From Myxococcales bacterium UBA1203 (GTDB taxonomy: Bacteria; Myxococcota; Myxococcia; Myxococcales; UBA5297): a stretch of DNA of 64,000 nucleotides. The position numbers were made by a program, and so were the translations under genes. Of the stretch, positions 59,197-64,000 are shown one piece after another; the first letter of the stretch is position 1; each line of letters starts with the position of its first letter. The notes beneath the pieces are model-generated. The model did no database searches, was not told where the DNA came from, and was given only the letters and a program-made list of their open reading frames with translations. The stretch lies in contig DBXV01000008.1 of assembly GCA_002309695.1 (NCBI GenBank), positions 184,356 to 248,355 on the forward strand. The letters run 5' to 3'.

Positions 59197-60690
59197 TCAG
59201 AGCGCGGCGCCGATTTGGCTCCAGGCCGTCCAGGGAGCCAGGAAGAGCTCCAGCTCAGGAGAGGCAGCCTCGCCGGCAGGCGCAGGCAGCTCGGGAATGG
59301 AGGCCAGAAGCGGCGCGGGCGGCTGAGGCGGCAGGCGGCGGGGCGGCACGATGACCTCGGGAGGCATCGGGCAGTTGACGCAGGGACCGCGCAGCGGAAT
59401 CGCCAGCGTCTGGCCAATGCGAATCATGGTTCCCTTGAGGTTGTTCGCCTCCTGAATGGCCTTGATGGTCGAGCCAAAGGTGAACGCCAGCTTGCCCAGC
59501 GTGTCGCCCTGAACCACCCGGTGGTAGCGCAGATTCTGGCGGGGATCCTTGGGCACCATGGGCAGGATGCGCCGCCCGAGTTCCTGCGCCCTCGGATTGT
59601 AGAAGCGGACGTGGAAGTGGTCCCTGTGCCCGCGGGCGTGGCGGAGCAGCGACCTCGTGCCGGCGTGAAAGACGGATTCCAGCCAGGCTTTGTCCTCGCC
59701 CTTCTTCACGGCGTGGTCATACAGGCGCTTGATGATGGAGCTGTCCGTCAGAATGACCTGGACGTCGGTCTCGGTGATGAAGGCGCGGATGAGGGCCCAG
59801 TTCCGGTCGAGGTCGAAGTTGTGCTGCACCGCCCAGGGTCCCCGGTCCGGGCCGTTGTCGCCGTAATAGAAGCCCAGATCGACGTCCCTGCCCGCCTGAT
59901 GGCTCTGATGCGGCTGGAGATAGCCCCCGTTGGGCATGCCGATGTCGTTGATGCGCAGCGGCGTTCCTTCCGGATACTGGCGGATGACCTCGGCGATGGC
60001 GGTGGTCACATAGGCAATCGTCTCTTCCGTTCCATAGGTGCGGCCCGGGGCCACGATGGTCCAGGCGGCGTCATTTTTGGGAAAGGGGCTGGCATTGACG
60101 ATGCGGCCCACCGAGGGAATGCCGATGGAAATGGAGCCCAGCTCTTCCGGCGATTCCTTCCACAGCCGCGCCAGCTCTTCGTCGGTGATGTCGGCCGTGT
60201 ATCGGACGCCGGGGCGAACCGCGGTGAGAATGCCGTCCGGCCCTACCGTCTGCTGGCAGGAGGCGTGGGCTTCCGACGCATCCAGATCGTCCAGAACGTC
60301 GTCTTCATCCTCCGCGTGCCCGTCGCCCAGATTGTGGGCGTCATCGTCCGGCTCGTCGGGAATTTCCGCCGCCATGCGGGCGGTCATGCGGGCCAGGTGA
60401 GCTCGCCGGGATGCTGCGCGCGACGAAGGCTGTGACGCTGATTCGCCGCTCTCCGAGGAATTCTGCCCGTCTGACGTGGCGGCGCCGTTTTCAGGCGATC
60501 CGGCTCCCTCGGGAGAGGCTGCTGACTGCGGTGAAGCGTCACCTTCGGCTTCTCCTGCGGCCTTTTCCTGAGTGGTCTGCTCCTGAACGGCGCCGGAGGA
60601 GATGTGGGTACAGCCTGCGGCCGTCAGAGAAAGCGCGGCGCACAGAATGGGGGGAAGGCTTTTGTGCTGCAAACGACATGAACAAAACAT
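59197..60690 (-). CDS. MepA-type penicillin-insensitive murein endopeptidase with LysM domain, lipoprotein
   Basis: 497 residues. Lipoprotein-like N-terminus (ILCAALSLTAAGC, Cys about 27), then about 100 disordered Ser/Ala/Glu/Asp residues. The peptidase part has SIGIPSVGRIVNAS, HQSHQAGRDVDLGF and GHRDHFHVRF, supplying the metal ligands of the MepA/LAS family, which cut D-Ala-meso-DAP cross-links. A C-terminal LysM (YHRVVQGDTLGKLAFTFGST) anchors it to peptidoglycan. GGAG precedes the start. Likely in the outer-membrane/periplasm space. Confidence 0.9.
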   Translation of the reverse strand: MFCSCRLQHKSLPPILCAALSLTAAGCTHISSGAVQEQTTQEKAAGEAEGDASPQSAASPEGAGSPENGAATSDGQNSSESGESASQPSSRAASRRAHLARMTARMAAEIPDEPDDDAHNLGDGHAEDEDDVLDDLDASEAHASCQQTVGPDGILTAVRPGVRYTADITDEELARLWKESPEELGSISIGIPSVGRIVNASPFPKNDAAWTIVAPGRTYGTEETIAYVTTAIAEVIRQYPEGTPLRINDIGMPNGGYLQPHQSHQAGRDVDLGFYYGDNGPDRGPWAVQHNFDLDRNWALIRAFITETDVQVILTDSSIIKRLYDHAVKKGEDKAWLESVFHAGTRSLLRHARGHRDHFHVRFYNPRAQELGRRILPMVPKDPRQNLRYHRVVQGDTLGKLAFTFGSTIKAIQEANNLKGTMIRIGQTLAIPLRGPCVNCPMPPEVIVPPRRLPPQPPAPLLASIPELPAPAGEAASPELELFLAPWTAWSQIGAAL

Positions 60691-60784
60691 CTGTGGTTCT
60701 CCGAAAGAGCGGCCCCTCTAGTGAAAAAGCTCCAAATGAAAAGGGGGCGCCGGAGGCTTTGAACAAATGAAACGCGGAGCGCGG

Positions 60785-61933
60785 CTATTTCAGCCCCAGA
60801 GCGGCCACCTGCGCCTCGTCGAGGCCCAGAAAGTGACCAACTTCATGCAGAAGCGTGACGGCGATTTCTTCTTCCATCTCCTCCCGGTCGCGGGCGAACC
60901 GCTCCAGATTGCGCTGGTAGAGGACGATGGCGCTTGGCCAGGTGCTCCACGGGTCTGAGACGGACTGCTGCGGACCGGGCGTGCCGCGGAAAAGTCCCAG
61001 GCTGTTGGGCGAGAGCGGCGGCTCCGCCTGGTTCAGGTCGTCCTTCGAAGGCAGGTCCTCGGCCAGAATGGCCACATTGCGCAGGTAGTCCCGAACTTTG
61101 TCCGGCAGCGACGCGAGGGCCTTTTCCAGCGCCTTATCGAAGGCCTTTGCCGAGAGCTTGATTTGCGCGGGGCACGAATCCGGGTCGAGCTCGTGTGCCT
61201 TTGCGATGAGGGCGTCCGCCTGAGCGTGCTTTCCGAGATGGTCCAGAACGAGTCCCATCTGGCGCAGTGCCCAGGAATCGTCCGGCGAGGCCTTCAGCAC
61301 CTGCTCCAGCTCTGTCCGCGCTTCCTCGAACCTGCACAGCTCGAAGAGCGCGGAAGCGTGGTTGGTGAGGACATCGTTGTCTTCGGGGAAGAGCGCTTTT
61401 GCCTTGTCCGCAGCAGCAAGCGCCGCCTTGGGGTCGCCCAGCAGCGTGAGAACATCAGTGGCCGCCAGGTACAGGTCGCTGAGCTGCTCTTCCAGCTGCA
61501 TCAGGTCAGGGTCGGTCTCGGGCAGCGCGCCGGCCTTGACCGCTTCGAGCGCCCGCTTTTCGCCCAGAGCGCACCCGCGCTCCGTCAGCTCCAGCGCCTC
61601 TTCCAGAGCGTCGTCATCGTCCTCGCTGACCTGAATGAGCAGCTCCACTGCCTGCTGAATGAGGTCCAGCGAATCGGGGTGAGCGTCCAGGGCCTGCCCG
61701 CAAAATTCCAGAGCCTCGTCCGCGTCGCCGCCCAGACTGAGGGCGCTGGCATGAAGGCAGAGGCATTCCGTGTCGTTCGGAAAGCGGGTGATGAGCTCGT
61801 TGGTGAGTTCCAGCGCGGTTTCCGCGTCGTCGGCGTCGAATGCCGCTTCCAGCGCGTCCATCAGCGAATCGCGGTCTTTGGGCAAAGCCTGCTTTGGCTG
61901 CGGGGGCGTCTTTTTGCTGCCGGACTTGGACAT
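60785..61933 (-). CDS. TPR protein fused to a minimal zinc metallopeptidase domain
   Basis: About 382 residues from the ATG at 61933. The first ~270 residues are TPR-like helices, acidic (ALELTNELITRFPNDTECLC, ADEALEFCGQALDAHPDSLD, KALFPEDNDVLTNHASALFE). The C-terminus is a minimal zincin of the DUF1025-like metallopeptidase family: VLYQRNLERFARDREEMEEE then VTLLHEVGHFLGLDEAQV with the HExxH motif. The family is poorly characterised. The fused TPR is unusual; it may present partners. No signal peptide, so cytoplasmic. Confidence 0.83.
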   Translation of the reverse strand: MSKSGSKKTPPQPKQALPKDRDSLMDALEAAFDADDAETALELTNELITRFPNDTECLCLHASALSLGGDADEALEFCGQALDAHPDSLDLIQQAVELLIQVSEDDDDALEEALELTERGCALGEKRALEAVKAGALPETDPDLMQLEEQLSDLYLAATDVLTLLGDPKAALAAADKAKALFPEDNDVLTNHASALFELCRFEEARTELEQVLKASPDDSWALRQMGLVLDHLGKHAQADALIAKAHELDPDSCPAQIKLSAKAFDKALEKALASLPDKVRDYLRNVAILAEDLPSKDDLNQAEPPLSPNSLGLFRGTPGPQQSVSDPWSTWPSAIVLYQRNLERFARDREEMEEEIAVTLLHEVGHFLGLDEAQVAALGLK

Positions 61934-61980
61934 GGCTTGCGTGGCTCCGTGTGTTGGGAACGGAAGGGGACAGGTTCGGA

Positions 61981-62997
61981 TCAGACTGCTTTCGTCGGCA
62001 GCCACCTCTGTTCGCGGTACCAGACGAGAGAGCGGGTCACTGACTGGGACAGGGAAATCTGCGGGTCGAAGCCCAGAACTTCGCGGGCGCGGACGATGGA
62101 GCAGGTCCAGCCCGGCGCGAGAAGCTGCTGCGCCAGCTTGCGGTTCAGAGGCAGGCGGCGTCCGGTGAGGCGGGTGGCCGCATCCGCCCCCGAGGCCAGA
62201 AGCCGCAGGACGGGAACAGGAATGGGGAGGCGAATTGTCCGGCGGTCCATCTGCCGGGCGATTTCATCCATCAGCGCTTCCAGCGTGGTGGTGTCGCGCG
62301 AGAGGAAAAACGTCTCGCCCGAGGGACCGCGCCGCTCGGCCATGAGCTGAAAGCCCGCAGTCAGGTCGTCCACATCGAGAGTGGACATGGGTCTGGGACC
62401 GCCGCCGATGGACAGCCGCAGGCCTTTCTGAACCAGTTTGAAGAAGGCCAGATTTTCGCGGTCGCCGGGCCCCACGACGCGCGAAGGGCGGGCGATGGCG
62501 ATGGAGAGCTTGTCGCTGAATGAGCGGGCGATGGCCTCGGCCTCAGCCTTGGATTCGCCGTACCAGTCCTGCGGATTGAGCGGCGCCGACTCATCAGGGA
62601 AGTCACACGAGGGGCCGACGGCGGTCAGGGAGCTGCACAGGACAAAGCGGCATTGAGGGGAAAACTCGGCCGCGGCGGTACACAGGGCGCGCGTGCCTTC
62701 AGCGTTGACGGCGAAAAGCTCGTTTCTCGAAGGAGAGCGCCTGAGCCCCGCCAGATGGATGACGGCTTCGGCGCCTGTCAGAGGAGCAGCCAGCGTATTG
62801 GGACGCGTCAGTTCGCCCTCAAAGACAGCAATTTTGCCGGGCTCCGCCTGCGCCGCCGGAACGAGCGAAAGTCCGCCCAGCAGCCGCCGGTTCGCGCCGG
62901 GCCGAATCAGCACCCGAACGTCATGTCCGGCCTGATGCAGCCGCCGCGTCAGCGCGCTGCCGATAAAGCCATTGGCGCCTGTGATGAGGATTTTCAT
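61981..62997 (-). CDS. NAD-dependent epimerase/dehydratase (extended SDR)
   Basis: 338 residues. Cofactor loop MKILITGANGFIGSALTRRL (GxxGxxG). Active-site YGESKAEAEAI (Y-x3-K) near residue 146. The layout is an atypical extended SDR, like 3-beta-hydroxysteroid dehydrogenase or dihydroflavonol reductase-type oxidoreductases; a sugar-nucleotide substrate is also possible. Lies 48 bases upstream of the TPR-zincin gene on the same strand. Confidence 0.88.
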   Translation of the reverse strand: MKILITGANGFIGSALTRRLHQAGHDVRVLIRPGANRRLLGGLSLVPAAQAEPGKIAVFEGELTRPNTLAAPLTGAEAVIHLAGLRRSPSRNELFAVNAEGTRALCTAAAEFSPQCRFVLCSSLTAVGPSCDFPDESAPLNPQDWYGESKAEAEAIARSFSDKLSIAIARPSRVVGPGDRENLAFFKLVQKGLRLSIGGGPRPMSTLDVDDLTAGFQLMAERRGPSGETFFLSRDTTTLEALMDEIARQMDRRTIRLPIPVPVLRLLASGADAATRLTGRRLPLNRKLAQQLLAPGWTCSIVRAREVLGFDPQISLSQSVTRSLVWYREQRWLPTKAV

Positions 62998-63116
62998 GTG
63001 CGTGGAAGACCGGAAAAAGGCGTTTGGGCGAAGAACGGCGCGGCCCTTTGCCCCGTCTGGCTGTCAAAGGCGAATTTTCGGAAGTACCGGCGGGAACGGG
63101 AGGGACGGCGGGCAGA

Positions 63117-63165
63117 AAATGATGAAGGCGCCCATCCTGAGGAAGTCAGAACGGCGCCTTCTTTG
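63117..63165 (-). terminator. Probable terminator after metK
   Basis: GAAGGCGCC (63124-63132) pairs with GGCGCCTTC (63153-63161) around a 20-base loop; on the minus strand it is followed by ATCATTTTC. About 34 bases after the metK stop. Confidence 0.6.
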
Positions 63166-63194
63166 GAGCTGTGCTGCCGGATGAAGAGCGCGGC

Positions 63195-64000
63195 TTACGA
63201 TTTCAGACCGCAGAGGTTTTTCAGCTCCTCCGCCTTGTCCGTGTACTCCCACGTGCATTCGGGGATTTTCCGCCCGAAGTGCCCGTAGTTGGTGGTCTTG
63301 CCGTAGATGGGCCGCAGCAGGTGCAGCTGACGGATGATTTCCGCGGGCTTGAGGCCGAAGGCGCGGCGAATCGCCTGCGAGATTTTTTCCTCGGAGACTT
63401 TGCCTGTGCCGAAGGTCTCGGCCATCACGCTCACCGGGTCGGCCACGCCGATGGCATAGGCCAGCTGGATTTCGCACTTGTCGGCCAGCCCTGCCGCCAC
63501 GACGTTTTTGGCGATGTAGCGCGCCATGTAGGCCGCCGAGCGATCGACCTTGGATGGGTCTTTGCCGCTGAACGCGCCGCCGCCGTGCCGCCCCATGCCG
63601 CCGTAGGTATCGACGATGATTTTTCGGCCCGTGACGCCCGAGTCGCCCTTGGGCCCGCCGATGACGAAGTTGCCCGTGGGGTTGACGAAAATTTTCGTGT
63701 TTCCGTCGAGCATCTGCGGCGGCAGCGCCTTGTTGATGACGCATTCGCGGACGGCCTCTTCGATGACCTTGTGCGTGGCGCTCGGATCGTGCTGCGTGGA
63801 AATGACGATGGCATCGATGCGTTTTGCCCTGCCGTCCCGGTATTCGACCGTCACCTGGCTCTTGCCGTCGGGGCGCAGCCAGCTGAGCTCTCCCTCTTTG
63901 CGCGCCTGAGCGAGCCTTCGAGTGAGCGCGTGGGCAAAGCTGATGGGCGCGGGCATGAGCTCCGGTGTGTCGTCGCAGGCGTAGCCGAACATCATTCCCT
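63195..64000 (-). CDS. metK: S-adenosylmethionine synthetase, C-terminal part (truncated by window edge)
   Basis: Makes S-adenosylmethionine from methionine and ATP. The visible ~267 residues cover the central and C-terminal domains: MMFGYACDDTPELMPAPI, NPTGNFVIGGPKGDSGVTGR, DTYGGMGRHGGGAFSGKDPS, KVDRSAAYMARYIAKNVVAA, and GHFGRKIPECTWEYTDKAEE. These are highly conserved MetK blocks, and the gene reads out of the window at its 5' side. Any upstream regulatory element is therefore not visible. Confidence 0.96.
   Translation of the reverse strand, partial: GMMFGYACDDTPELMPAPISFAHALTRRLAQARKEGELSWLRPDGKSQVTVEYRDGRAKRIDAIVISTQHDPSATHKVIEEAVRECVINKALPPQMLDGNTKIFVNPTGNFVIGGPKGDSGVTGRKIIVDTYGGMGRHGGGAFSGKDPSKVDRSAAYMARYIAKNVVAAGLADKCEIQLAYAIGVADPVSVMAETFGTGKVSEEKISQAIRRAFGLKPAEIIRQLHLLRPIYGKTTNYGHFGRKIPECTWEYTDKAEELKNLCGLKS

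Overview
The window is a high-GC chromosomal segment of a Gram-negative bacterium: it carries lpxB, an MsbA-type exporter, plsC, a Wzm/Wzt-type exporter and several lipoproteins. Long serine/threonine kinases with a STAND ATPase, DUF4215 (Myxococcus cysteine-rich) repeats, a MYXO-CTERM-like C-terminus, PEGA/TPR proteins and an FISUMP lipoprotein point to Myxococcota or a relative (Bradymonadales-like). That placement is inferred from gene content only. Coding density is high and no gene-free stretch exceeds about 260 bases.

Layout. 0-7.1 kb (+): an envelope cluster with lpxB, a polyprenol-phosphate mannosyltransferase-like GT2, a MarC-family protein, an MsbA-like ABC exporter, a DUF2520 oxidoreductase-like protein and a GT9 heptosyltransferase-like protein. 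7.1-11.5 kb (-): small membrane proteins (DUF2752 and two DUF4234), tRNA-Leu(UAA), an AT-richer FISUMP lipoprotein, then meaB and a stand-alone B12-binding mutase subunit. 11.8-13.3 kb (+): a UPF0104/LPG-synthase-TM flippase-like protein and a short inorganic-pyrophosphatase-like protein.

13.5-40.3 kb (+) is the striking part. A 1511-residue membrane-anchored kinase-STAND ATPase is followed by a TPR/PEGA protein and then by one uninterrupted 20.7 kb gene for a 6895-residue secreted lipoprotein. The giant protein is built from several different cysteine-rich repeat families: about 24 DUF4215-type repeats, two short families (C-x-I-D-G and C-x3-GG-x-W), InlB-like beta repeats, and about 35 units of roughly 99 residues ending in a Cys/Trp motif. 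A strong terminator and tRNA-Arg(CCG) close the region. The three genes look like a signalling plus giant-surface-protein cassette, and this is my main candidate for an undescribed system.

40.6-45.5 kb: truA (-), then a PBP1C / SpoIID-LytB pair (+). 45.5-53.8 kb (-): a partly AT-rich surface-polymer block with an LTA-synthase-like sulfatase-fold protein coupled to an ABC-2 permease, an interposed MYXO-CTERM-like secreted protein, a Wzt-like ATPase ending in a membrane segment, and a YfhO-family membrane protein. 53.9-64 kb (-): an ArfB-like release factor, a TrkA/RCK protein, secG with a long Ala-rich tail, two chromate-transporter halves, a GspH/FimT-type pseudopilin, plsC, a MepA-LysM lipoprotein, a TPR-zincin fusion, an SDR epimerase and the C-terminal part of metK, which runs off the window edge.
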